A stretch of 64,000 bases of DNA from NCBI GenBank assembly GCA_963971425.1, contig OZ020514.1:18821406-18885405 (forward strand), read 5' to 3'. The translations under genes and the position numbers were made by a program. The notes below the pieces were generated by a model that made no database searches, had not been told where the DNA came from, and saw only the letters and a list, made by a program, of their open reading frames with translations. This document shows, one piece after another, positions 34,019-45,888 of this stretch. This DNA comes from Bryoerythrophyllum caledonicum (Eukaryota; Streptophyta; Bryopsida; Pottiales; Pottiaceae). Numbering within the stretch: position 1 is the stretch's first letter; every line of letters starts with the position of its first letter.

Positions 34019-35636
34019 TGTAGAGCCGAAACCGTTAATCTAGACTTTTTCAAAAATTTAAGTGTAAACATAGTTGTCTTAGAACGTAGCCGATACTTTA
34101 TATAATATAATAAAAAGAAGTTGTTGACGCGGTTTATTGGCCACCTCCTTGTGACGGAAAACCCAGTTGCCTTGATTTATGCCTTCTAGCCTCAATTCTA
34201 TTAATTGGTCATTATAGCCAAAGCGGCCTTGAGAATCCAACCCTCACCAGTTTTAATAAATAGTTTATTTTCATGATTATTTTGGCTTTTTATGAGGGTA
34301 AAGTAGACTATAAAGCCCTATACAGTAGACTACAAATAAAAAACGTGGATATTTAGAAAACTAGATATTTAGTGCTTAGTTTCAGACTTAAGTAGTTTAA
34401 TTCTTAAAGAGAACCTGTTTACTACAAAAACTTAAAAAGTAGTGTAAAAAGGTCAAAAGGTACATCCTTTGGTTGGATTGTACCTTTAAATGAAAGGGTG
34501 TGAGGATGTTAAGGGATCAACCTTAATGGTTGATCTTGAGGGAAAATCCTTTCCAAGAGGTGTACCTTTTGGGTTTTCAGTAGTGTAAAAACCTTGGGAA
34601 TTTGACATTTGTTGCCACTTCCACGAGGAGCTTTGGAGTGAGTCCTAGCTTAAAGATCAAGCTAGTCGGTGACTCTTAATGTATAAGAGTTTACTTATTA
34701 ATATATATTATTATTTATGTCTTTAAGTCTTCTGGTTGTGATTTAAGTGATGTGTATGCGTACTAATAGGTCTTTATAATTAGGTTAGGAAGGGATTTAA
34801 TCATTAAAGTCAGGTGTATGACCTTGTATGTGTGTTTTAATCATTAACTATAAGTTTGTGAGACTTATTGGAGTTAATGAAAAATTGTGTGACTTAATGC
34901 ATCAATGAGTAATATGCATAAGTACTACTTAAAGGCCTAAAATAGGAAGGTGAGAATTTAAGGACCTTAAGACCAAGTGTAGTGTGCTTAAGTAGACAGG
35001 GTCTACAGTGAGTAAGCACTTGAGCAGAAGTCAAGAATTCTAAAGTCTGAGTGTTGGGACTTAAGAAATGCAAGCATAGGTGTGGGACACCACTTGCGTA
35101 AAGGGTTAGCCATAGCACTGATAGATTTAGGTATGAGCTTTACATGTACGTTATCATATCTTAAATCACTTGTGTGTATGGATTATGAAGATAATTCTGA
35201 GAATAAGAACTATATTACGTGGACCGGTTGGACGGACAAGAGAAGAGGAGTGGATGCATGAGGTAAAATTGTGATTGATTAACGAAACGTAATTAAGGAA
35301 CCCATGCATTGAAACTTGATGGAATCTTCTATCAACTCAATGTAGCATAGGTCTAGGAGTGTGTGCATAAAGCATAATCTTAACATGAATAATGTATGTT
35401 CACTAATATAGTGGATACTAAGAGTTAATGGTGCTTCACCCTTTAAAGTGATGCTAATAGAGATCCATTTCCTTAAAGCATGATGAATATCCTTAAGTAT
35501 TAACCAGATATATAGCTTCAACTATCCAATTAGAGTCCAATTACTTAACAATAGACAAAAGGTCATCTCTGAGAGCAAATCTGGAGTTAAGAGAGTAACT
35601 TGGGTTATTTTGGAAGAGTAGAATTTTGGGTTCACA
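34019..35636 (+). mobile_element. LTR of the same family as the minus-strand LTR
   Basis: It starts TGTAGAGCCGAAACC and shares with the reverse complement of 17789-19596 an ordered series of blocks: AATTTAAGTGTAAA near the start, CCTTAATGGTTGATC, CCAAGAGGTGTACC, GAGTGAGTCCTAGCTTA, AGCTAGTC, and the end ACTTGGGTTATTTTGG...TTCACA. GACTTAAG-type words recur (34384, 34722, 34988, 35049) but are fewer and more eroded than in the other LTR. The 3' edge is uncertain: a primer-site-like TTGGTGCCATCCTATGGGA at 35754 would allow an LTR about 115 bp longer. Confidence 0.6.
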
Positions 35637-36239
35637 TCTATATTAACCTTTCATATCTTGTAGATGCTTTTTGTTAAGGCGATTGTATTGTGAGGCTTTG
35701 ATTTCACCTTGTTAAGTTGCCATTTTCTAGTCACAAGCACTTATAAAATTTTAGTTGGTGCCATCCTATGGGAAATGAAGCATGACATAGTTCTTGCTCA
35801 AGTCATTGTGCAATATCCCTTGAAATGAAAAACATCAATGATGCAAATAATTGCCCATGCCAAATATGCACGGTTTTTGTGACATCTTACTACATTTTAA
35901 TGGATCTGAATGTCCAATCCATCTTCTTCTGAGAGCACAATCCGGAAGATTGTTCATGTAACGATTAATATATTTCACGGCCAACGACGCTAACATGTGA
36001 GCGGTGAACAATGAACAATGAGCAGTGAAAATGAGGCTAAATTTAGGTTGTCATATTCCAATTTCAAAAATATTATCATATAAAGATTCTATTATTACTA
36101 AAAAAACCTTTTGGTCCTATTATCCTGGATTCTGCAAGGTCTTTGGTGATAGCTCAGTTGTAAATGGACGTTTATACTACTTTAGAAGTGAATTGTCAAA
36201 TTCCTTGAAGGGTTGTGAATAGGATTTGGTTGTGTGGTG
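35637..36239. other. No gene seen; GAGC-GTGAGC cluster at 35996
   Basis: Mostly AT-rich. At 35996-36034 a run of GTGAGCGGTGAACAATGAAC-like words matches the repeated GAGCAGTGAGC words that bound the element at 59238-60746, so it may be one end of a related element. A short open frame at 36025-36222 has no recognisable content. Confidence 0.4.
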
Positions 36240-37400
36240 CTCAACTGTGGGTTTTATTTGGATGAACTCTTTGGAGTATATGTTTATCACATGTACAAAG
36301 TTTTTGGATTTTGCGGTCTATCTACAATTGTTTCTTTTATTGTGGGAATTTTTTTGAACTTCTTAACATTGAAGGGAAGGGGCAAAGGGCACTTTGGAAC
36401 TAGATAGCGTAGTGTGCACTTGTGCAATTCTTATACTTTGAGGCATATAATTTTTGGTTGAACTAAAATGGAAATAAAGGTCTTTGGTACAAAAGCGGCC
36501 TCATTCGCACTTCTTTAATCTTGCCCATTGTGATAAAAATAATCTTGAACACATCGAAATTTTGGCGAGGGAAAAAATGGCTCCTCTTTACTGAGGTGCC
36601 TATTTGGAGATACAAATCGGTATGTATTTTTTGCCACTGAAGTTTTTACTTAAATTTCAATGGAAAAAACATGGTTTTTCCTACAAGGTTCAAGATTTTG
36701 TGGCCGCTTTGCAATAGTACCCATTGTGATAGAAAGTGTTTTTTTAATACAACAATACTTTATTTAGGTGAATAAGAGGTCCATTGTACAAAAGAGCCAA
36801 TTTAGATCTCTGTGGTTTTATGTGATTTTGGATGCTTCATTTTTTGCTTCAAGTACTATGGAAAAAACATGGTGTTTTTTGAACGGTTCTAATTTTTTTG
36901 GCTGCTTTGCAATAGTATTTGTCGTTCTAGCAAGTGATTTTTGAACTTGAGAAGTTCATAGTGGAGTAAAAATTGTCATCATTGTACGAAAAAGCATATT
37001 TGGAGCTCCAAATTTGTTTGAATTTAGGACACATGATATCTTGCTTCAAATAAAATTGGGGTCAATGTTCCATCATTTCCATAGTTTCAAAACCTCACAA
37101 GATTTTTATAAGGGAAAATAGTGCTCCTTTGTACAAAGGAGCATGATTAGGCCTACAAATTTTGATGTCAAGTTTATCCCAAATTTTTGGCTTGAAATAC
37201 TATGGAAAAAACATGGTAATATGAATGCACATTTAAGGCTTTTATAGCATAATGGCAATCAATATGGTTGTGAGATTATTTTTGGAACTTGAAAGCATGT
37301 CAATAAGAGGAAAAATGGCACTTTTGTAAATAGAACCCAAAATAGGGCTTGGAAAAAGTAAACTTGTGTTTATATGAGAAAGGGGGCAAATAACTTGCCA
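36240..37400. repeat. Diverged tandem repeat, about five units of 200-250 bp
   Basis: Successive units carry variants of CTTCAAGTACTATGGAAAAA, AACATGGT, GCTTTGCAATAGTACCCATT and TTTTTGAACTTGA. The CCATTGTGATA/GTCGTTCTAG/ATATGGTTGTG position recurs near 36525, 36720, 36930 and 37265. There is no coding potential. Confidence 0.55.
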
Positions 37401-38879
37401 TTACAACAATATCCAAAAGAATGCACGGATAGAGAGTACTGTTTTGGAGAAGTAATTGAACTTCATTGAAGCTCAAACTTAGATGAACTCATTGACCTTT
37501 GAATTTGCTTTGCTCAAGAAGCACTAGACATAGTAAAGGTGCTTGCAATTCTCTTATTCAAAGTTCTACTACTCTTTGTAACAAAATCTTCGTAGGTGTA
37601 GGAGGGAAAGTCGCAAAGAGTAATCTTGAATATTTTTTGTTTAGGATAGTCTATTAAATCCATGGTGATGATCACTCCATAGCCACGGTATAGAATGGGC
37701 ATCTCCTTCTCCAAAGTGACCTTGATGTTGCGAGTAGATTCCTATTTGTTGCGGTGGTCCATGATTGGACCATCGGACAACCGCTTGATCGTCCTACCAT
37801 GGTGCTTGGTTGGATAGAAATAACCATTCAATGGAGTTGGACTTACGTTGTCTATGACAGCTACTGGAAAAGTTTGAAAAAGTCTCCTTAGTAACGTGTC
37901 AAAATCTTTTGTCTATAGCTGAAATTTCCGCCTTAGCGAGATAGCTGGGATCTCCGCCTTAGCAAGATTAGTGCCTTGTGCAATGAGCCAAACAACAAGG
38001 ACTACAGGTCTTTGGTATAGCCACTTGCATTTTGTCCTTTTAGCACATCTCATACTATCGTGCATGCAAAACCTGAAGTCAAAATGGACAAGTTGTCAAC
38101 TTTGTAGTCCATTATCTAGCTATTGTAGGTTGTTGTTGGAGTACCTCTATTTAAGTCTTTGCAGACCTTGACTCCGCATTTCTACTACTGGTCCGCTTGA
38201 ATGCCATGACAATATTTCTCCCTATCTTGCACCGTACAATGTGCCACTCTTGTGGATTGCTCACTGTCTCAAGGACGGAGGTAGCATGAAAACAAAGGCA
38301 CATAAACAAATCAATGTGAGTACAATCTACATTTGCAGCCTAAGCTTCAATTCAGGCTGATGTTGAACTCGTTCGAACAAAAGGATGAGAGAAGTTGATT
38401 TTGTCATGCCGGTGAGAGTCCCCTTTAGAATCAGGTGGAAGATCAAGTTTCTATTTGCTTGAGCCGAACACATCGTTGCCTTCTAGGTGGGGAGCTCCGG
38501 TGGTGAATTTCTCTACGCCTGGGAGCTTCCAATTAGCTGTAGCAATCTTGACCAAGTCCTTCGTGCGCCTCGGAGCTCAAAGTTGAAGCTCGTTGTGGTG
38601 GGATCTATTGCCTGAAGCGTGACCTTGCAAGTAGGCCCAGTAATTGGAGGACTGCATCATTGCCCGCATCATATCATCGGTAGTAGCAATGTAGAGGCAA
38701 GTCCCTATGTTGCTAGACATTTGCAGATATTTCTTGTGCACCGTTTGCGCTAGGTTCTAAAAAGGCATTTTTGCTTGCTACTCCATGTTTAGGTTACGTA
38801 AATAACAACACAGAGTTATGGTTTGTAGTTCAGGGCAGGAGATAAAGAAGCATAAAGAATTGGGTTAGGATTTATTGCT
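37401..38879. other. No certain gene; probable 3' continuation of the MULE-like remnant
   Basis: Minus-strand frames are short and broken. A direct repeat, TCCGCCTTAGCGAGATAGC / TCCGCCTTAGCAAGATTAG, lies at 37929 and 37953. The strand and position make it likely that the heavily decayed C-terminal part of the transposase-like remnant and its 3' sequence are here, but nothing is recognisable. Confidence 0.3.
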
Positions 38880-39996
38880 TGCAAGTAGAATTAGCAAGAC
38901 AATTTGGGATTCATAATAAATGCTTTTACCAGCTCCATAAAGCCACTCCATTGACGATTGCGGTAGTGCAAGACATTCAACCAGTCGTCCAACTCATGGA
39001 TTGCTTCTTCAGACGCCGCGCACAAAGAGTCCAATTGATGCCTATGTATTGCTCTTTTACATCTTCAGATGTCTTCACATCTTTGTATTGTCTACAAAGT
39101 CATATATGTTGTTCTCGGAATTCTAGACGTATGAGCTTAGTTGTTTGTCTGTTCATCGATGTCACCTAGTGCAGGAGGTAGGACTACTCTTTATCAACCA
39201 TTTTGACGGTGGGATTGTCGTTTCCAAAGACCATGAGTATAACGTTCCAGTTAGCCTGGGTGCCTTCTACCATGAAGCCCTTGAAGTTAGGGTTTGCGAT
39301 GATATGGCAAGCTATGGACTTCTGTAGAGACAATCACATGAGCTTTTAGGCTTCAGCCTCCTTGCTTTGCATGTCACAGATAACGATGGTCATGACTCGG
39401 CAAGCCTCCGAGTTGTGGACGTGGTACGCCATAATGATCCAGCCCTTGACTTGTTTGACATAACAGGACATGATCAAGGAGTTCTGGAGGTCTCTACTAG
39501 TCTAGATTTGTTTGACAAGGTCGATGCCGTTCCCCGAGCTTTTTTCAAACATCTAAAATAGGTACACATTTTTCTGGTCTTAGCGCGGATAGACATTGTC
39601 TTGGATGTATGCATAGAAACTCTTCAATTTGAGCTTGATTATTTTGTCAATTAGTCCTCTATTTGCAGTTAGTCGGAAGGTAGTGATAGCAAATCTGTTG
39701 TTAGGAAAATTGAGTATCCAAAACCTCTCCAATATTGAAACGAGCGAGTCCTCGCAAAGAGGATCCGATTAGCCCTTCTAATCGAGTGCAAAAAGTTAAG
39801 TGGATAGGAACTTCTTGCTAGTAGCTAGATCTATGGCGGAGTTTGTGGCGCTAGGGGTCTTATACACTTTATTAACTACAAACTCAATGAGTCTCTCGAC
39901 GAACTCACGGAAAATGCCCTTAGCAATGAGATGTTGGTGGGTGCCGATGTGAATGCAAGCATCACCAAAATCACCCTTGTTGATGACGTAATACAA
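38880..39996 (-). pseudogene. MULE-like transposase remnant
   Basis: Read on the minus strand from 39996: HIGTHQHLIAKGIFREFVER, KTPSATNSAIDLATSKKFLS, FWILNFPNNRFAITTFR, VKGWIIMAYHVHNSEACRVM, VICDMQSKEAEA, PNFKGFMVEGTQANWNVIL (about 39295-39240), PTVKMVDKE and FREQH..LCRQYKDVKTSED. I recognise this series of blocks from a plant transposase-like family with a MULE-type core: the catalytic Asp region V-x-C-D-M, then the N-W/V-D-K-E block before the next conserved His. There are more than ten stops and several frame shifts, so it is dead. Assignment to the MULE class in particular is my inference from the order of motifs. Confidence 0.5.
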
Positions 39997-41179
39997 TTGG
40001 CAAAAACAAGAACCTAGGCAAGAGAGGGGACTTATAGATCGGGCAATATAAATTGGAATTTGGGGATGGTTTTTCTCTTATGGCAAATATGTGTGTAAAA
40101 GTGCCTATCTCTTCTGTTTCGTTATGTAAACCAGTGCGGTGCAACCTCAAGAAATCTTTGTTCATGTACTTCAAGTGGCCAACACACAAAGAAGATCTAA
40201 TGGTAAGTTCAGAGTCATTCACAATGTTAGTAGTACAAGTCTTTGTCCATGTATGTGCGTTATACCTCTTGTCTATGCCTTCCATCTGCCAACCGTATGA
40301 AGAAGACAACATGAACGGAAGGGGACAAACTCAAATAAAACATCTCGATTGAAATGTGGGGAAAGGTTCTTGATCTTCTTGCAATGAAAGATAATAGTTT
40401 CAAGAACTTCATGTCATTATTTCTACGTGGTCGATTTTGCAATTGCTTGAGACATTTAGGAACAATACAAGACTTCAACCTAGGAGGTAAGGGTGAATTT
40501 TGAGACGATTGGCTTGTAAATGACACCAATCCTTGTTGAATAGTATTCTTGACCAATTGGGAATAAACTTAATGTGGTTTAATTTGTTTGTTAGACAAGT
40601 ATGTAATAAAGAGAACCGAGTTTCAATTTTAATACCCATGAGTGAGTTCAATTTTGAGTTAATTGAAGTATATATGCTTCCATACTATGACTATAATAAC
40701 ACCACCAATCTCTTATTTAGTCATATATAATATCAAAGGCTAACTTGCTATTTCGTAACAAAGGTCTTAAGCATTAATAGTTTCGATTTTTGTCTCCTAA
40801 TAAAATTCCCCCTTTTGTCAATTCATGGCAACTTCCAAACTGCATGGTTTTCAAATGATTCTCGTCCAATCGTACTTGGACTAAAATTTGATCAACCATT
40901 GGTAATCCTCTTCCCTTAGCTTTACTCCAATCAGAGTTCTTCGAATTGCCTTTAGAAAAAAATAATTTCTTCATTGATTTCCAACTTTGTCATGAAACTA
41001 ACCAATTTTACAATTCCTCCTCAAGTAATATGATCTCCCATAATTTTTTATAAACAAAATCCATAGCTTATCAATTAACTTCCTATTCACACTCGACAAA
41101 ATCTCTACTAAAAATCTCTCAGCATTGCTCATACATCTACCTAAATAATAGACGGTAGTCTGTCTATCCTCCGCTCCCT
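39997..41179. other. No gene seen
   Basis: AT-rich sequence; overlapping short frames on both strands around 40053-40352 look fortuitous. The 41095-41170 part leads into the telomere-like tract. Confidence 0.4.
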
Positions 41180-41535
41180 AACCCTAAACCTAACCCTAAC
41201 CCTAAAAACCCTAAAAACCCTAAAACCCCTAAATCCCTAAAAATCCTAAAAATCCTAAAATCCCTGAAACCCTAAAACCCTAAAAACCCTAAGATCCTAA
41301 AATCCTAAGACCCTAAAATCCTAAAACCCCTAAAACCCTAAAAACCCTAAAACCCCTAAATCCCTAAAAATCCTAAAAATCCTAAAATCCCTGAAACCCT
41401 AAAACCCTAAAAACCCTAAGATCCTAAAATCCTAAGACCCTAAAATCCTAAAACCCCTAAAACCCTAAAAACCCTAAATTCCTAAAAACCCTAGACACCC
41501 TTAAAACTCTAAAAACTTTAAAACCCTGAACCCTA
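41180..41535. repeat. Telomere-like tract with higher-order duplication
   Basis: About 350 bp of CCCTAAA variants (CCCTAAAAA, CCCCTAAA, TCCTAAAA) in one orientation. A block of about 120 bp is duplicated: CCCTAAATCCCTAAAAATCC recurs at about 41228 and 41351 with the same following variant order. This indicates local duplication after the units had diverged. It is interstitial and lies just upstream of the helicase remnant. Confidence 0.9.
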
Positions 41536-41556
41536 AGCTTAAGATTTTGCCGTAAC

Positions 41557-41876
41557 ATGTGCGCTGTTGTTGGTGAACGCCATGAGGATTTGGGCAACCG
41601 TTCATTTCCAGAGTGGCTCGAGGCACTGGGGGAGGATAGGCTGGAGAAGGTAAAAGATTACATGATTAGGTGTCCACCGGCAATGATTGTCGGCAATCAC
41701 ACCTTGAACGGCTTATCAATGTTGTCTTTGGAAGAATTGTTGACGTCGAAGCAATTGCGCGCGAGTACTTCAGCGGTCGTGTCATTCTTGCCGCACGAAA
41801 TAACGACATTTTGCTGATTCATGTACGACATTCTTTGGGATGCAAATTGCAATATAAAATATATTACGTCAAATAA
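41557..41876 (+). pseudogene. PIF1/Helitron-like helicase fragment, frame-shifted
   Basis: The first frame gives FPEWLEALGEDRLEKVKDYM and CPPAMIV (41600-41690). A second frame from about 41690 gives HLERLINVVFGRIVDVEAIA, REYFSGRVILAARNNDILLI and then erodes. The series F-x-x-W-L...P-x-x-M...L-I-x-x-V-F...Y-F-x-x-R-x-I-L-A-x-x-N is typical of the region just before the C-terminal helicase motif in PIF1-like helicases of plant Helitrons, which unwind DNA during rolling-circle transposition. Only about 100 residues remain, with one frame shift near 41690. No Rep domain or Helitron end was seen nearby. Confidence 0.6.
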
Positions 41877-41985
41877 ATTTTATTCTCAGGTGCACTAATT
41901 AAAAACCTTTCACGGTCGGAACGACGGGTACCAATACTAGTTGACAATAACAAATCCATGCTACAACGACATCCCATACTCCACT

Positions 41986-44900
41986 CCAATTGGTGCTCCC
42001 TTCTTTCATATTTCAAATTCTTCTCATTCTACACTTCTCACCTTTTTTAATACTTATTTTATTTTTTTGATTATTTTATATTTTTGTTCATTTTATCAAA
42101 CGCATGTTTGATTACTCTTTAATATGTAATTTTTCTCCAATCTATTTCAATGCTGCAAGATACTATTTACACCAATTGGCTGTCTCATTAATTATTTCCT
42201 GAACCCATGGGCAACAATTTTTCAATTGGACTTCTTTCACATCCACTACAATTATTACCAATGGCATGTTTCCATGCCCGTTTGTCTTCTCCATAGGCTC
42301 ACATCTTCATTAGGTACGGTTACTTAAAAACAACTAGAGTCGCACAATCTACAATTGTCTCATACACACTTACTTTCCAAATTATATTTATTACTCCAAA
42401 TTGTATCAGAGCACAATTATGGAAAAGAAAATTTCAAAAAATTCCCAATCACCAAGAAAGAGCTCCTACACTTCTTGCATGAAGATTGATTTATAATTGT
42501 GCTTCATCTTGGTCTAGTATTTCCCAACTTGGTTGAGGTCGTTACCACCAAACACTATTCAGGCCTGTTGGTATGTGGATTCAACTAACCACTTTCTAAT
42601 TTGAAATCTATAATCACTAAGAGCCTATTTACATCATTGAATGCTAGTCAATCTATAACTCATTTGACCTAATCAAGATATAATCAAAAAGAAATTTTGT
42701 GAATGTATTGGCTTACTACATAGCCCTACTTCCATCTAATTGCGTCCCTACAAACACACTTCTTCTGTCCAATGGTCTTCGCTACACAATTAGACTTTGT
42801 TCGGTTGTGTACGCTCCTTCTGAACTTGTCGCACTTGGAATCCGTTTTCTTGTGCCTGTCTGTGCACTGCATGGGACTAAAGTTAGTTGTGCATTTGGTT
42901 TCCGTGCCAATGAAATCCTCTTGTTGTGCTGCCATTTACGCACCATCCTCCGCCAACCTGCTCGCACCACTTGTATGTTTTTTTCATGGTCTTCATCCAG
43001 AATAATATGGAAAGCTTTCTAGCAAAGGCCATGTTTATTATCTATCATCACTTGATGAACACTCGGTAGAAATTAGGCGATACATATAAGCTCTAAGATA
43101 CACACCTTCTTTGTAGACATTTAATGAATCTGGGCATAAATCTACATGTCTTGCATATTCTTTGTGCCCAATTTGATATAGAACACAAGGTCAAACTTTA
43201 AGCACCAATAGGTAAGAATCTTACAGAAAATGGTTGCCTGGAAACACATTGGATCATTGAACCAATGTTTCACTAAGAATTGAGTGTACACCTCCACCCA
43301 TTGGTCTTCACTGAATATACCACCACCCATTATTGGCCAAATGTACCAAACTGCATCTAATTTGGCATCTCTCCACCAATTATAACAAGGTGAAGAATCA
43401 CAGTGACGGAGATCAACAAACACCAAACAGAACGTCCTCAATTGGCGCAAATGACTCTTTCGCTGGATTTGGATTTCTATGGCCCTTGCGGACTCTTTAA
43501 CGTTGTGATCTTTGCCAATCCAATGTAAGGCCTCTCAACTTAGAAATTGAATTGGTCCTCCAGCTAAACAAACAGTCTATTCCATTGGCCTAAAAAGCAA
43601 CCATCTGGATCGTTGGAGACTACCATTGGTTGCTATGCGTCCAAATCTTTAGATACTCAGATCAACAACTCCGGCCGATTGGTAAATTCATACTTGGTCT
43701 TTAAAGTAGCATCTTTGTTTAATGTTCAATGGAAGAAGCATGGAAAAATTTGAAACTGCCTCCACTTGGTTCAATTGTTTTCCAATTGCCCGATAGGTGT
43801 AGAGATATTGTGATAGATGAATGCTCGTCTAGTACTTGGTACTCACCACATGCTCCTAATTTTATTGGATTAAATCCACCACCTATCCTTTTAAATGAAA
43901 GATTCCGACTAAGAATTGAACTTCATATTTTGAGTCTTCTTGCGGCAGTATGTGCCAATTTTTTTATGAATTCCTTAGATACTGATTTGGACAATTCTTC
44001 ACATAATAGCTCTCTGGCCGTCTTACCACAGGTCTCTTCCAACCTGCAATGCTCCAATCTGAAGTGTGTCCATTTCCTAGTGGTAGAGCAACACTTGCGC
44101 TCCAACGTAAATTATCATGAAGACTTGACCATAATTGACTAATTGGAGATCCCTTTGTGCCAAAACTGCTACTAGTATGTCCACCATTGAATAGTGTTTG
44201 GTTAAATTCCAAATACGTTGAAATTGGTCATGATTTAGCAAACCCTAATAGGTTAGATTCACTATGAGGAAAAGTTCCTGACAATCCCATAAATTTGCAT
44301 GTTGGGTACTCCTTGTTGGTGATAAATAAGCCTTTAACGCTAGCATGTTGTCCACCTAAATTGTTTGGTCTGCAGGATTGGCCACAACCACCACAACCTT
44401 GTGCTCAGCCAATTGATTGACTCCAAATTCCGCGAGATTGTTCTCATCCTGCACTCTAAAGTGATCCAAACGCTTTTGTATCTCCTTAATAACCATCCGA
44501 TTGGCGTCAATTACGTCTTTATTTATGTATCTCTCCATCATTTTCAGCTACTAAAATATTGGCCTTTGCAAATGCCTTGCGTAATTGCACCTACGACTGC
44601 ACCGCTTTCTCTAATTTGGACTTGAGCCCTGTCTTCTTCCTCATTTTGAGACCCAACTGCTCATCCAATTGGTAGTTGCTAATTCGAAGCTCCTCTCGAA
44701 TTCGTTGAGCCTCCTATTTGTTTGCCCATTGTAGGTCCTTCTCATCTTATTGGAAAATCAAGAAATCCACCTAAGCCTACAATCCTGCCATCAACTAGTC
44801 TTGAGATACGGTTGCGATTTATTGAAGTTGTCTTTCTCAACCTAATGCTCTCTTTTCAGCGTTCCAAATTCCGCTTCCAATTGGGGGTGTATTATCTGCA

Positions 44901-45888
44901 ATTACTTATATTGCTCTTTGTAATAAAGTTCTGTTATGATCACCTTTTCGCTCCAATTGATGATAGTGCACAAAATAACACTTCAAAGACTCTTCCAATT
45001 GACTTGCAAATAACCTATATCTCCATTCAAGAATCACTTGAGCAAATTTGGACAACTACGGTTTTTCCCTTGACAAGTTGGCACACACACATAGTCTACA
45101 CTAAAGTTTTCTCACTAATTAATTTCTTCAAATTACTTCAACTTCTAGAGTGCACTCCAACTCTTTGCTTCCTCATTCACTACCATTTGGACACATTTAC
45201 TCTTCTTAGTCCTTACCTAATGGCTAATTCACTCTTCATGTCCTTTCACTTGTCTATTCCCATGAATGGTATCAATGCCCTCATAAAATCCCAACAATTT
45301 GCCAATTGACGACTTGTCCTTCCGCTCCCATTTTACAATACATCTCCTTTCCATTGTGGATATTATTGACCTCCATTAATCTTTTCCACTTATTGGAGCA
45401 AAAGTAAAAAAATTAATTATATATACTTATCATTATTTTTTTAATATTTTTCTTTTCCTATACATAGTAACAATATTTATTTTTATTTATGATTTTACCA
45501 ATTTGTTTTTTTTTCACTTCTTATATCACTTAAATTTTTACGATAAATGTAATCTCTTCTTTACACCAAATTGGAAGCCGCCTTTGCCTTACACATGATA
45601 AACCTTTAGACGTTACTTAATGATGCAGATAGGAAGCTTGTTATCTCAAAAATATGCAATTGGAGAGACGCATTAGTATTAACATCAACCACCTCATAGG
45701 GACCTAATTAACAAATTTGTATTCTGCTAAAAAACTCAAAAAAACAATTGTCGTACAAAAGTATTGAATCTCTGACTTCAAATTCCTTGGAACATAATTT
45801 AGAATCATAAGATGACTTACATTTTCGTTGAGCAACAAAAGTATCATAAAAGGCCATTCTTCTCTCATCATCAAGGGATTCCAATTGG
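41986..45888. repeat. Region saturated with CCAATTGG and half-sites
   Basis: Exact CCAATTGG occurs at 41986, 42172, 44665, 44877 and 45881. Dozens of one-mismatch or half-site forms (CCAATTGA, CAATTGGA, ACCAATTG, ATTGGCC, CCATTGG) are scattered through coding and non-coding parts alike. I do not see this density elsewhere in the window. The copies are not tandem and the spacing is irregular. Confidence 0.6.
42726..44760 (-). pseudogene. Minus-strand relative of the coiled-coil gene, decayed
   Basis: On the minus strand a helical part with many stops (about 44760-44350; IKEIQKRLDHFRVQDENNLA, FGVNQLAEHKVVVVV) is followed by FMGLSGTFPHSESNLLGFA (about 44300), a Trp-containing part (44212-43960), and at 43450-43142 the block DAVWYIWPIMGGGIFSEDQW, NDPMCFQATIFCKILTYWCL. 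The last block aligns with HTDPLCFRVAVYCNFLAHMC of the gene at 29159-32350, so both have the order coiled coil then Cys/Trp-rich domain. A further part near 42970-42782 (QNKRISLARKPNAQ-like) is open. The function is unknown. The frame is so broken that coordinates are approximate. Confidence 0.45.

Noticed and set aside
44722..45309. 195-codon plus-strand open frame
   Set aside because: Its Leu/Phe/Ile-rich content follows the base composition and CCAATTGG words, and it lies opposite a decayed gene with recognisable helical segments.
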